Assembly (NCBI GenBank): GCA_024704765.1
Contig: JAKMXF010000315.1
Span: forward strand, 1 to 64,000
Length of the DNA: 64,000 nt
Origin: Oopsacas minuta
Lineage: Eukaryota > Porifera > Hexactinellida > Lyssacinosida > Leucopsacidae
Direction of reading: 5' to 3'
This document shows, piece by piece, positions 34,846-46,018 of the stretch. The notes beneath the pieces are model-generated. The model worked only from the letters and a program-made list of their open reading frames with translations. It had not been told where the DNA came from and made no database searches. The translations under genes and the position numbers were made by a program. The stretch's first letter is position 1, and each line of letters starts with the position of its first letter.

Positions 34846-36138
34846 CAGGGTGGCTCTAAAGTTCTGATATAAACCATTTTGCCTATAATATTTTTCAGCA
34901 TGACCTACAACATTGATAATCTATATATAATTAATACATACTATTAGGAAGAGACTGCCTAGTCATTTTTCAATATAACCACCCTTCTTGGAAATGACAG
35001 CCCTGAGTCTGTTCGGGAATCCTTCTACTGAGGAACGCAGAGTTTCTTGGGGTATCTTCTCCCATTCTCGACACAAGGAAATCTTTAGAGAGCTAACTGT
35101 GTTATGTGACACAGAACAAGCCTTGTTTTCCAAGATAGACCATACAGAATAGTCCATGGGATTTAAATCGGGATTGTATGGTGGCCATTCATCCTTGTGT
35201 ATAAAGTTGGGAATATTGTGCTTCAGCTAATCTTGGGTCGTATTGGCCGTATGGGCGGGAGCACCATCTTGTTGGAGGACAAAATGAAAACATGGTCTGG
35301 CTCAGACCTTTTACCACAGGCTCTAATACAAGCTCTTGGTATGTTTTGACATTGATTTTCACTCCTGGGGGATGAAAATCAGTGGTGTCCGTCCAACAGC
35401 AGAGACCCCAGCCCAAACCATCACCGACAGCGGTTTCTTCATCCGACATATATCTGAACTTATCAGGGATCACTGAAACTGAGGTCGAGATGACTCTGTC
35501 GTTTTGGCTATTTGTAGCCTCTTCAATGGTGAAAATTTTCTCATCTAAGAAAAGGGTATTTTCGAGAACCTCAATAGCGTGTAGAGCAAGTAGGCTCTTG
35601 CTCCGGGACACTCTCTTTTCTTCACCGACCCAGATAGGAATTGTACCTTTTGCGTTTAAAAGAGCGCATTCCTAGGTCCCTTTTAACAACCTTTTGTATA
35701 GCTCGGCGAGATATATTGAGCTCCAAGGCCATTTCCTCATCGAACGGTGTGGGTTCCGCCGAATCCGTTCTCGCACCACTTTCTTGAGAGCTGGGTCGTT
35801 ACAGAGCATTGACGACCAGACCTCGGCTTGTCTACAGTGTCCCCAGTTTCCTTATATCGATTTATCGTCCTGTAGATAAATGCCCTACGTCCTTTTGCAA
35901 TATTCAGCAGTTTCAAAATTTCTGAGGGACTTTCCCACCACATGCAACTCAATAATTGCTGACCTCTCAGATTCTATGGTCAATCACAATATTTTTCGAA
36001 ATAGTATACACTAAATTGAAATAATATTTGTTAGGAAGCGTATAAGGTATGTCATGGAGGAGCAAACCATTGAGAATACTTCCTGATAATGGTTGTATAT
36101 TAATTGTGATTTTGTATCAGAACTTTGGAGCCACCCTG
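34846..36138 (-). mobile_element. maT-like (DD37D) transposon copy A, 1293 bp
   Basis: The terminal inverted repeat is CAGGGTGGCTCYAAAGTTCTGATA at both ends. The right flank is TA; the left flank is TG, a mutated TA. It is a near-identical inverted duplicate of 39031-40323, with the same length and identical translated fragments. On the minus strand the transposase fragments are a helix-turn-helix part (LNIAKGRRAFIYRTINRYKE, then RRNPHRSMRK and LNISRRAIQKVVKRDLG), FVLQQDGAPAHTANTTQD and WPPYNPDLNPMDYSVW with a 37-residue spacing and a final Asp, then RLRAVISKKGGYIEK. An in-frame TAG follows QDGAPAHTANTTQD and frameshifts break the HTH part, so it does not code for an active enzyme. Confidence 0.9.
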
Positions 36139-36491
36139 TACATATCCATTCCCTTGCAAAAATTTAAGTTTCGCACATATACGATATTCAAAAATACTAT
36201 TCGTCAATCATTATGACCGCTAAGTTGTAACATAAAAATTCGCTATTTCACACTACCAAGCCATTGTGCATTCGGATAAATCGGGTTCGAAGTCTTAGAG
36301 TAGGAGAGTCATTTTTCGTGAGTAGCAGATTCATGTACACTATGGTTAGATAAAACGTGCTTAATACGAATATCTATATTATTAAGAACTCAATTATTGT
36401 ATTTGTTTGTTTGTCCACTTTGTATTATAATCACAAGGGTAATAGATCTATGTATAGAAAATTTATCCCTCTGTTGGCAATGTAGGTAGGG
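36139..36491. other. Spacer between maT copy A and the THAP element, with an R1 5'-end fragment
   Basis: At about 36388-36424 the sequence TCTATATTATTAAGAACTC followed by TTTGTTTGTTTGTCC matches the 5' end of family R1 at 605 (minus) and 44175 (plus). The rest is not recognised. Confidence 0.45.
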
Positions 36492-38728
36492 CCATAGCCT
36501 ACTATACATAAGGCCTCACACTAACAATTGAATATAGACCAGAGATGGAGTCCCCGATCTACTGTGAAATGGTTATTTCTTCTTTTTTTGCCAAATATGG
36601 TCAAACTTAGTCTACCAAACATAAGACTACATATTATTAAGAGAAATTGGGACTATGGATGTAACTGCGGTTGAAAGAGGGATGGATTTTCCATCACTAT
36701 ATTTGTCCAAATATATTTCGTCAGAAATGTGACAATTAGTAATTTAATTAAATAGAAACTATAAGAAAATTGCAATTGAGTCAAATTACTAGTACAAATA
36801 GATGAAAAAGAAAATTATAATATATAGGATCCGTTAGCTGTTCTGCCAATGAAAGTACTAAGAATTACATTTTTTCAACTTTCGCTTCTCTGATCCTTTC
36901 GAAACTACCTTAGAATTGTAATTCTTCACATTATTAGCTATTAAACAAGTCTCTTCAGTGAATACAAGTTTGCGAAGAATAGATGACCTATTTAACTTGA
37001 AGAGGGGCATTGTTCTCTCCAACATCCATTATCAACAGAACACACAAGATCCAATAGAATCTGCCTAGATGATCCTTCAACAAATATCCTCATCAATTCT
37101 GCATTTCCTTCGATAACAGTGAAATTCTTACAATCAGTAATTATGCAATCCAAGACAAGTTCAGAAGGATATTTCAGACCTCCACGATTAGTAAACTCAA
37201 GTAATCTATACTGAAATCCAGTTGATTCATGAATTAGGAAATCCTTATCTTATTAATAAATCTTGACAAAGTAACATGGTGGACTTCGTTTCAGGTATTG
37301 GCGTGCAGCATATCCGGCAATGAAAGCTAATAATTGAATAGTTTGGGTATCACACTCAATGCTGGATAGATCAGAAATTGCACTAGGGAAAGGGTCAAGA
37401 TCGATATCAGTATCCGAAAATAGCTTCTCTTCAGGTGAAAAGGACTGTATAAATTTTTGAATGAATTATTACATAATTTGGAACGATAGGAAAATAGATT
37501 CAGAATATTTGAAACCTTCAGACGAAGTTCAGCTTCTAATATTTGAAGATAAGAAATATGGATAGCATCAGAAATATCAGATTCACTGAGATGTGTTGAT
37601 TTAGATGCTTTACCAAGTATAGTTTCTATTTGACGAAAAGCGCTTATTGAGGTTGCGAATCAAACAAGGTTCTCTATTACAATAAGCTCTAACAGATAGA
37701 TCGGAATGTACTATTAAGTACATATTTACAAGGACATCAGTATTTACAAGACTTGGGCGGATAAAAACAATACTATTTGGCTCAGAATGCCATAATGACC
37801 ATGTTTTAGACAAGGAAAGCAAAGGTAATTAGTCTGAAATATTTGAAAACTACGAATTTTGAAGTTATCTATTTCTTCAGCTTCTGATTTCAAGCTAAGT
37901 GTCAACGTTTGGTTGAATAGTTCATCATCTCTTAATTCTAGGGGACGCTTGCGCTTAGTATTCGATTGGTAGTATGATAGACAACCTGGTAGAAACACTG
38001 GTACAGCGCCATCTTTCAGCTTGGTGATGACTCAAGGGATTTGACGAAAGGTTCCATCTCTATTTGGAACTTTGTGACTGTATTCTACATCCACTCCGCG
38101 AAAAGGTTAACACAAACATAACAGACTTCAATTCATCTAAATCATCCCTCCGAAGAGCTCTAATCCAAGAATGTCTGAGTTAAGGTGGTTTATTAGGTAA
38201 TTTGAATACAGGTACAGTTTCGTAAGTAGATTTGTAGTAGCTTTTGCAACCAGGAGCGGAGCAGCAATTAGGCATTATTAATAGCAGCTATCAACACTCA
38301 ACAGTGGTAAAATGCTAAACTAAGCAGAAAAAAGTTAATAAATTAATTAAATACGGATATCAGTAATACAAGCACCCACACGAGAAAAGATCAAGAGTGA
38401 CAGAATTCGAACAACTGAGTATCAGAATAACTATAGGACGACTGAATAATTTTTTCTAATTTGTTTACATATTAAATGTATTTTCAATTGTTTTGGTTAG
38501 ATAATAAACTAAATATTAAACCTTATGGTTCATTAATAAACCCAGCATGTAATTGCATCCGTGGTCCCAATTTCTCTTAATAATATGTAGTCTTATGTTT
38601 GGTGGACTAGTTTGGACCATATTTGGCAGTAAAAAGAAGAAATACCCATTTTCACAGTAGATCGGGGACCCCATCCCTTGTCTTTACTTAAATTGTTACT
38701 GTGAGGCTTTATGTATAGTAGGCTATGG
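36492..38728 (-). mobile_element. THAP-domain (P-like) DNA transposon, broken, with ~200-bp inverted ends
   Basis: Long inverted ends run inward from CCATAGCCTACTATACATAA at 36492 and from its complement ending at 38728. They stay alignable for about 200 bp (for example GGGGACCCCATCC with AGATGGAGTCCCC, and ATAAGACTACATATTATTAA). On the minus strand a coding remnant begins with ATG at 38275: MPNCCSAPGCKSYYKS (paired THAP cysteines), an RHSWIRALRR core, VCVNLF where the C2CH consensus expects VCxxHF (zinc-binding His replaced by Leu), and GAVPVFLPG, the AVP box that closes THAP domains. Near 37190-37040 GGLKYPSELVLDCI resembles the C-terminal part of P-element/THAP9 transposases. Stops and frameshifts occur throughout. 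An 8 bp duplication could not be verified. Confidence 0.75.
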
Positions 38729-38819
38729 TAGGACATTAGACGATTCTCAATTAATGGAATTAGGTCATATCCCAATTATTGGCTGAACTTATGATCGGTG
38801 TTGCCGGCTCCTATCCTAA

Positions 38820-38885
38820 ATTCTGAAGGATTTACGATCCCAAATGATCCTATTTACGATCCTCTAATTGATGATCCATTTTTCG
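38820..38885. repeat. Second GATCC-rich cluster
   Basis: GATCC/GATCCT/ACGATCC recurs five times (ACGATCCCAAATGATCC, then TTTACGATCCTC and GATGATCC). It resembles the cluster at 34395-34490 in inverted orientation, although the flanks cannot be aligned convincingly. Confidence 0.35.
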
Positions 38886-39030
38886 AAATACAGTTTAATA
38901 TTTTGAAAACCATAGTTGGACAGTCGCCTACAAGTTATCTATTCATATATACATTTACGGTACATCATTTCACTAAGTGCTACCATGAATATTAAGTGAT
39001 TCTCTGTCGGTCTTTTGAGCAACTCTTATA

Positions 39031-40323
39031 CAGGGTGGCTCCAAAGTTCTGATACAAAATCACAATTAATATACAACCATTATCAGGAAGTATTCTCAAT
39101 GGTTTGCTCCTCCATGACATACCTTATACGCTTCCTAACAAATATTATTTCAATTTAGTGTATACTATTTCGAAAAATATTGTGATTGACCATAGAATCT
39201 GAGAGGTCAGCAATTATTGAGTTGCATGTGGTGGGAAAGTCCCTCAGAAATTTTGAAACTGCTGAATATTGCAAAAGGACGTAGGGCATTTATCTACAGG
39301 ACGATAAATCGATATAAGGAAACTGGGGACACTGTAGACAAGCCGAGGTCTGGTCGTCAATGCTCTGTAACGACCCAGCTCTCAAGAAAGTGGTGCGAGA
39401 ACGGATTCGGCGGAACCCACACCGTTCGATGAGGAAATGGCCTTGGAGCTCAATATATCTCGCCGAGCTATACAAAAGGTTGTTAAAAGGGACCTAGGAA
39501 TGCGCTCTTTTAAACGCAAAAGGTACAATTCCTATCTGGGTCGGTGAAGAAAAGAGAGTGTCCCGGAGCAAGAGCCTACTTGCTCTACACGCTATTGAGG
39601 TTCTCGAAAATACCCTTTTCTTAGATGAGAAAATTTTCACCATTGAAGAGGCTACAAATAGCCAAAACGACAGAGTCATCTCGACCTCAGTTTCAGTGAT
39701 CCCTGATAAGTTCAGATATATGTCGGATGAAGAAACCGCTGTCGGTGATGGTTTGGGCTGGGGTCTCTGCTGTTGGACGGACACCACTGATTTTCATCCC
39801 CCAGGAGTGAAAATCAATGTCAAAACATACCAAGAGCTTGTATTAGAGCCTGTGGTAAAAGGTCTGAGCCAGACCATGTTTTCATTTTGTCCTCCAACAA
39901 GATGGTGCTCCCGCCCATACGGCCAATACGACCCAAGATTAGCTGAAGCACAATATTCCCAACTTTATACACAAGGATGAATGGCCACCATACAATCCCG
40001 ATTTAAATCCCATGGACTATTCTGTATGGTCTATCTTGGAAAACAAGGCTTGTTCTGTGTCACATAACACAGTTAGCTCTCTAAAGATTTCCTTGTGTCG
40101 AGAATGGGAGAAGATACCCCAAGAAACTCTGCGTTCCTCAGTAGAAGGATTCCCGAACAGACTCAGGGCTGTCATTTCCAAGAAGGGTGGTTATATTGAA
40201 AAATGACTAGGCAGTCTCTTCCTAATAGTATGTATTAATTATATATAGATTATCAATGTTGTAGGTCATGCTGAAAAATATTATAGGCAAAATGGTTAAT
40301 ATCAAAACTTTGGAGCCACCCTG
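39031..40323 (+). mobile_element. maT-like (DD37D) transposon copy B, 1293 bp
   Basis: The terminal repeats CAGGGTGGCTCCAAAGTT are flanked by TA at 39029-39030 and 40324-40325. The same transposase fragments as copy A are read on the plus strand: HTH part 39217-39480, catalytic QDGAPAH at about 39895, NPDLNPMDYSVW near 40000, C-terminus ending in GGYIEK at 40204. The in-frame TAG after TTQD and the frameshifts are identical to those of copy A, so both derive from one already disabled parent. The few differences seen lie in the last 40 bp of one end (for example GTTTTGATATTAACC here versus GTTCTGATATAAACC). Confidence 0.92.
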
Positions 40324-40624
40324 TACTTACCATCTAGGCATATGGAATTATTTTTTAGAGTAAATTAATGTTGAAGAATAGATTTGTAACACCCAAATAT
40401 AGTAAGAGTAGTCATGATAGAGTTTAGCGTGATTTAAGGATAATTTGTAAAAATTATGTTTATAGTTTGAAAATCTGTTATATCCATACCATGAGATGGA
40501 CAAATATTCTCAAAACATGATTCAATAGTAGGTTACTTACTCAACAGTATCTTTTGTAAGTGAAACCTTTCGTAATGTACAATTGGATAATGCCTGACCC
40601 ACTTAAAATACGGCTACATTTTTC

Positions 40625-41403
40625 TCCGAGATGGCTTAAAAACGAAAATGTGGTATTACCACATATCTGGAGAAATATGTCTGCTAGAGCTTAAATGTGT
40701 ATAAGTGACATAGGAAGATGATATCAATTTATGCACTTCAGTTTCTTAAAATATGATATAACATCATGCGGTTTCGCGGAAGCTATTTTTAAAGAGAAAA
40801 TGCTGCTTTTTCAAGTTGTTTTTAAACCATGTTTTCAGTGTTTTAATGCTTGACAGTTGAATATAATGACAAAGGCAGATAGTTAATTTGATTAAAATGG
40901 TTGGTATGAATGGAATGTGAACACATTCCTGTGTTGCTAAGGAAATGTTTATCCCATTGTTGAGACTATGACTCAAAAACTATGAGTCTTGTAACTCTAA
41001 AATTTATACCAGTAGTTCCATAATAGTCAACTTCTTATTCGCTAAAAATATAATTCATTTGCTTTTTGTTATTTCTATTTAGATATTTTGACATTTACTG
41101 TATAGATGGCAATCATATACAAATATGAGAAACTTCAAAATATTTCAAAAGGTAGTGACATAATAGCAAATGAACTATATTATTCGTAATATGAAGTTGG
41201 CTATTATGGAACTACTGTAAAAGTTTAGAGTCATAAGACTAATAGTTTTTGAGTTCTAGCCTCAACAAATAGAAACACATACTTTGCTACCATAATCCTA
41301 TAGCTCACTAATACATACTTAAGCTCTATCTTACAAATTTCATGAGATATGTGGTGGTAATACATTTTCAGTCGGCTTTCCATATTAAGCCATATATTCA
41401 GTA
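40625..41403. mobile_element. Foldback element 2 (asymmetric palindrome)
   Basis: The inner arms are strongly inverted: CAGTAGTTCCATAATAGTC at 41010 with its complement ending at 41218, and the flanking ACTCAAAAACTATGAGTC with its partner at 41230. The outer parts also match (GGCTTAA and CCACATATCT at 40633-40670 with AGATATGTGG at 41345 and TTAAGCC at 41385). The left arm has about 200 bp (40710-40920) with no counterpart on the right, suggesting a later insertion or right-arm deletion. There is no coding capacity. Confidence 0.7.
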
Positions 41404-42419
41404 GGCCATGGATGATGGATGATAAATTGAGGTATTAAAAAGTACATTGCGCGTGACTTCCGCGTACTTTGCGCATTACCTACGCGCACACTCAATTATA
41501 AATTATTTGTGATTTTGTGGCACATATATGGCAAAAGTTCAATAATATACAGTCCATGACGTTAAAATTTCTTATATTACAGTCCCTAACTTACTATTTT
41601 GGATTTACAGTTTGTGACCAGCAGTACCATTAAATAATGATTATAATTGTTTGTTACAATCTGTAACATCCCAAAGATACCCCGATCGAATTAATTTTGG
41701 CATAACATAGTATCTAGGATTTGTATAATTATAGAATGTTGTTAATGTGTTAGAAAGACAAACACCCACCCACACACACACAACTATGCCCAGAATCACT
41801 CAAGGTAATGTCAAAGAATCTCTTCTTTCAATGGTAGAAAATTCACTCAAGTAACTAGTGGACAAGTTGGCGTAGTATTTACATGGGAGGGCAAAGTTAG
41901 AGTACTAGGGGAGGAGCCTTTTAAATAATTCGTCAACGAGCATCACAGGGATGTCCAAAGGCTTCTATTGACATCGTTTTCCTGAACTGGAAATATCTAC
42001 ACTCTAACCCCTACACTCCTTTGGAAGAATATAATAAAGAAATCGTTGGCTACTCAATTCAAATATGACCCCCTGGAGTTTTTCAATTGAAAGGCTACGA
42101 AAGTTGCTCAATTATACGATCAGAAAATCTATGGGTGAGGACTTTTAATTGATTAGCGTATATACTATTTGAATAGGTCCAGAGTATCCTATGTACGACA
42201 TATGCACGTATGCTCCATTCCTGCGAAACACCTAATGATTTAGTTCTTATTCTAGGCGGCACTATGCATAAAAAGTATAAATAAAGTCCTCTATAATACC
42301 ATCGTTAATCAAATTATAGCACGGTAGTTATCAAAAGTTAAACGATAGAAATATGTATTCGATTAGTTACCCATTCTATTTAATCTCTTAATTGAGCTGT
42401 ACTCATGGCAGGTAATCAC
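41404..42419. other. Intergenic stretch, nothing firmly recognised
   Basis: There is a short (CA)n run at 41762-41783. A coding-like segment near 41995-42070 (LHSNPYTPLEEYNKEIVGYS in one frame) ends in a stop and has no family match I can name. Confidence 0.3.
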
Positions 42420-42610
42420 AGTTGTCAAGTCTCACGGATTTCCGTCGAGTCTCACTTTAAAAGTTAATGTTGTAACGTGGAGTAACTAGAAAAGAAAAGA
42501 ACAGTGTTAAGATCATTATGATAGCTAAAATGATATTACTAGTTGATATTTTTAATTTCTTTGAAAAATCTAACTAAAATAACGATTATCTTAACGATTA
42601 GTAATCATCA
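42420..42610 (+). repeat. R2 dispersed repeat, copy 2
   Basis: AGTTGTCAAGTCTCACGG, then GAGTCTCACTTT and AACTAAAATAACGAT, matches the minus strand of 12485-12680. It lacks about the first 100 bp of that copy. Class unknown. Confidence 0.5.
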
Positions 42611-42622
42611 ACTCTTATTTAG

Positions 42623-42900
42623 GTGGAAGCAACTATCGGCCAAAGAAAATCCGTCCCATATGGTCGGATAAAAGCATCGATTTCCATAACATTAAATCGG
42701 GGTACTCTAAGGAATCTTCAATTAGTCTTTTAATACGCTATAGAAGTTTCGAGAGTTCATCTAGTGTAATATCAGTTTGTCCTTCTCCCATTCATGAAAG
42801 ATCTCCTTATTCTTCCACCAAAAGTTTATTAACTACATCACAGATTACTCAGACTGACTTTACTGGATCAAGCACGCCTAGAACAAGTTCTCTATTTTAG
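42623..42900 (+). CDS. Candidate exon of unknown gene (Ser/Thr-rich C-terminus)
   Basis: After a splice-acceptor-like tract (cttatttag, AG at 42621-42622) a frame without stops runs about 92 codons to TAG at 42898. It reads GGSNYRPKKIRPIWSDKS, then a serine-rich part (RSFESSSSVISVCPSPIHE) and ends TPRTSSLF. There is no ATG near the start, so it would be an internal or terminal exon. Composition looks more coding-like than neighbouring frames. No family was recognised, and upstream exons were not found. Confidence 0.3.
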
Positions 42901-43054
42901 CTTCACCATTAAGCTTCTTAGATGAATGTACATCTCCATTACTACGAAAAGACAGAAATTATGTACTCATCAATATTATCAGATTCAGCGACATTTCAGG
43001 ATATTGTTGAGAGTAGAGAATTAATCCAGACAAAGGATCACACGTGTTTTGTAG

Positions 43055-43160
43055 ATACCCTCTTATAATTCGATGTCTTTACCATTATGGCCAAATCAGA
43101 ATAGCCAATATTTAGTATATACCTTACTTTCCATACCTGTAAAATATTTTGATATATCTC
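43055..43160 (+). repeat. Partial copy of the foldback 3 arm
   Basis: AAATCAGAATAGCCAAT followed by TATACCTTACTTTCCATACC and TGTAAAATATTTTGAT matches the arm of the palindrome at 57170-57850, so that element is a dispersed family. Confidence 0.5.
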
Positions 43161-44174
43161 TTACCAATGTGTTAATCTCCATGCAAATTCGAAATTTGGA
43201 AACTTTAGTTTATTGCTCAATAAGCATTATGCAACTATCCTGCAAATATTAGTTTGGTACTATATATTTCCAAGTTGAGATCATTCTTAACCTAATGTTC
43301 CTGGACTACAGGTAATGTTGCCGCATCTGCTGAATGTGCCACTCGTGCTACGATGGTTCGCTTTTTCCGAATTTAGCGCAAAAATAGATATTTCAATGAA
43401 CATTATTGCAAAATCCCCCATTTATAGAGGAATAGCCTATTATACAAGAGGCCTACAGTAACTTGCGGATTTGAACTAGAGAGCGAGAGGTTAACCGGTA
43501 GAACAAATTCAATTAGTTCGTTTTTGAGTTACAGTTGATACGATGATGGCACATATAAGAATTTCCCATTATAACTTGATTATTTATATTATACTTGATA
43601 AACCTAGTTGAACATATTAATTTACATAGCTCGGATTAAATCCAGAAATAAGTTTCCCACACATCCATTATCACGGCCCAATAGGGCCAACCAATCCAGA
43701 TCCTCTGTATATATAGTTAAATCTCCAGATTTGCAAAAGCACAAAGAAATTTAACTTCTGAATATTTATGCTAACCAGTCACTAAGCTGTTACGCAGCGA
43801 ACTAGAAAGCAAAGCACGCTAGTGACAATATTTGTTATCAAATGGATTCAAAACACAAATGTCAATGGAGATGGTATAATTTTGATGCCATTTTTAAGTT
43901 CTACGTTTCTGACCTACCCTAGGATAAGTATTTCGAATCGTTAACAACCTGGTTGGCCATTAACAATAATTTTTATGCCACACATGGCATATGTGAGACA
44001 TTAATAGAGTATTGGGACAATGCGAAAAATTAACAATTATAGCAATATATTCATATTCATTATTGTTTAAAATTAGAAAAGTATTCTTCTATGACAGGCT
44101 TCAATTTTTCTAATTGTGCTTCAGGAAATGTAAAATCAATAATGAAAATGTTATTAACAGTTTTGGTCCGAAAA
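43161..44174. other. AT-rich stretch, nothing recognised
   Basis: No gene-like frame, inverted-end element or shared repeat was identified. Confidence 0.35.
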
Positions 44175-44760
44175 GTTCAAATTTATATTACTAAATCTCA
44201 ATTGATGTCTGTTTGTTTGTTTGTCCGTTGTCAAGGAAAGGGTTTACGGTATGCAATCTTGAAATTGTCGCATAATTATGTATTTATCGTGTTTATCAAG
44301 GAAGTAAATAGAATTCAATAAAACCTTCACTAAATATATCAAACATGCTGAATCCGATTTTCACACTTTTGGATTAATCATATGTAATTTTATTGTTGTT
44401 TTTATGAATATAAAGACAACAAATAGTTGAAATCTCGAAATATACTTAGAGACTTGCTCTCAACAGATATATGGGGGTAATCAAGTACACTGAATCCGAA
44501 TATGATATTTTCAACAACGTATAATGAATAGTTCTTGTTTGTAAGTGTGTAAAGTAAACTCTTTTCTAATTATTCCTACTAATTTGCTTTTAACCCTTAT
44601 ACTGGGGTAATCGGGTACGCTGATAACAAATATGAATTTATCACCATCATATTGTGAATAAGTTGCTACTTCTATACTTTGTTCAATTGTAGGCACGAAG
44701 TGCCAAGCCCCACCCCATGGAACATAAAGTGTTCGCAAGCTGCGAAGCGCATTAGCTCTA
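44175..44760 (+). mobile_element. R1 non-autonomous Helitron-like element, most complete copy
   Basis: The 5' part TATATTACTAAATCTCAATT, (GTTT)n and GTCCGTTGTCAAGGAAAGG is followed by GCTGAATCCGATTTTCACAC. Two tandem units of about 125 bp follow, starting GGGGTAATCAAGTACACTGA (44475) and GGGGTAATCGGGTACGCTGA (44604), and then a GC-rich 3' part GTTCGCAAGCTGCGAAGCGC. Helitron-related non-autonomous elements often combine such a 5' end, an internal minisatellite and a 3' hairpin. The exact 3' terminus (CTRR) is not clear. Short open frames inside are not genes. Confidence 0.6.
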
Positions 44761-45069
44761 TATAAATCAGAAAGAGTATTATTTAATGTTGTATTAAGGT
44801 GAGATTTCTTATGAAGGGTATTAAGCAGAAGATGGAGAAAGAGATTCAGATTCTTTCAATTGTGAGTTATTAAATATTAAATCATTATTTCAAATTTTAA
44901 TTATTTCACATTGGTTGGTCGCGGTCGGACACTTATATTCATGTGCATGAGAAGGAAAGGATTTCTCTCAAATATTATTGATAATATGTTACTTACTTAG
45001 TTAATTATTATACTGTTACAACTGAGCTACTAATCACAATCAAAACAAAATCCATAACCTTACTGTTAA

Positions 45070-45690
45070 CGAATTATTTACCTAGATAAGGAATCATCAT
45101 GTAAGGAGAATCAACAGCAATTAGAGATGACTGAATTAATATCTGCTCCTGAACAATATTTACCCATTCTTCTTCAAAATTCGTCTATTTTGCAGTTAAC
45201 CGGCACTGAAACAGTCTTGATGAATGATTATACTATTAAAGAACAATCTGGAACGAGTTAGTAAATACAAAGTCTATACAAATGTCCTTTTGAGATACGT
45301 ATATTTACGTGATTTAGGTATCATTCAACTTGTAAATGGGCGTATAATCTTCTCCAAGGATAGTCATTATATGCAATGGATCTATAGCGATTGTTTCCAT
45401 ACTAAAGCATATAGGATTGCTATAGAAGACCGATGCCTACCTCATTCTTCTCCTCTTACAATCAGATCTCGTCAAGTCCATAAGTTTTCAAAGAATTTAA
45501 CTCGATAACCTATGAATCTGATATTCCTAACTATAAATTATCCGATCTCAGATTGTACTGCATAGACTGTAAAGTTACTTGCTCAGAAAGGGAAACGATT
45601 CACGAACTTCAAGGAACACCAACAACCAAGACATATTCTACGGATTACCACCAGCCAGTGAACACGTGCAGCATCATGATATATTTGTAG
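45070..45690 (+). pseudogene. Coding-like segment of unknown family, probably frameshifted
   Basis: Three consecutive open stretches in different frames look coding. The first, 45070-45261, contains QQLEMTELISAPEQYLPILL and TGTETVLMNDYTIKEQSG. The second, 45224-45508, contains LRYVYLRDLGIIQLVNGRI and FSKDSHYMQWIYSDCFHTKA. The third, 45510-45690, contains YESDIPNYKLSDLRLYCIDC. They abut closely, as expected for one reading frame broken by two indels, or for small exons. No known domain was recognised. It could be a host pseudogene or part of a transposon gene. Confidence 0.35.
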
Positions 45691-46018
45691 ACTCTTAGTT
45701 AGAAAGGTTTTGAATACGTCATAATGCCCTTCGATAATGTTTTGTAATCCTTGAAGATGGGGGAATTGATTGAGTAGAAGTACCTAAATAATATATATAA
45801 TAAGTCCGATTAAGTATAACTTCAGGAAACATGTTTGAGTAATTGAAACTACAGGCAAACATACCATGAATGCGTGTATTGTCTTATCCGTGAGTACTGT
45901 GCCGTGATCAGATAGCTCACTTAAGGGAGTTCCAAGATGTAAACTTTTAAAAATTGAGGATTTAACCTTCAACCTTTGGGGCAAGAAAAGGTACAATGGC
46001 GTCAGTATCTTTATTAAT

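Noticed and set aside
35382-35675. 97-codon frame antisense to the maT transposase (mirror at 39494-39787)
   Set aside because: It is a shadow of the transposase on the opposite strand and shows no independent motif.
36285-36300. tRNA T-arm-like GGGTTCGAAGTC
   Set aside because: No acceptor stem, anticodon arm or correctly spaced A-box could be found around it.
36139-39030. Composite transposon formed by the two maT copies carrying the THAP element
   Set aside because: Each maT copy keeps its own TA or near-TA flanks, and the spacers next to the THAP element do not match, so independent insertions are simpler.
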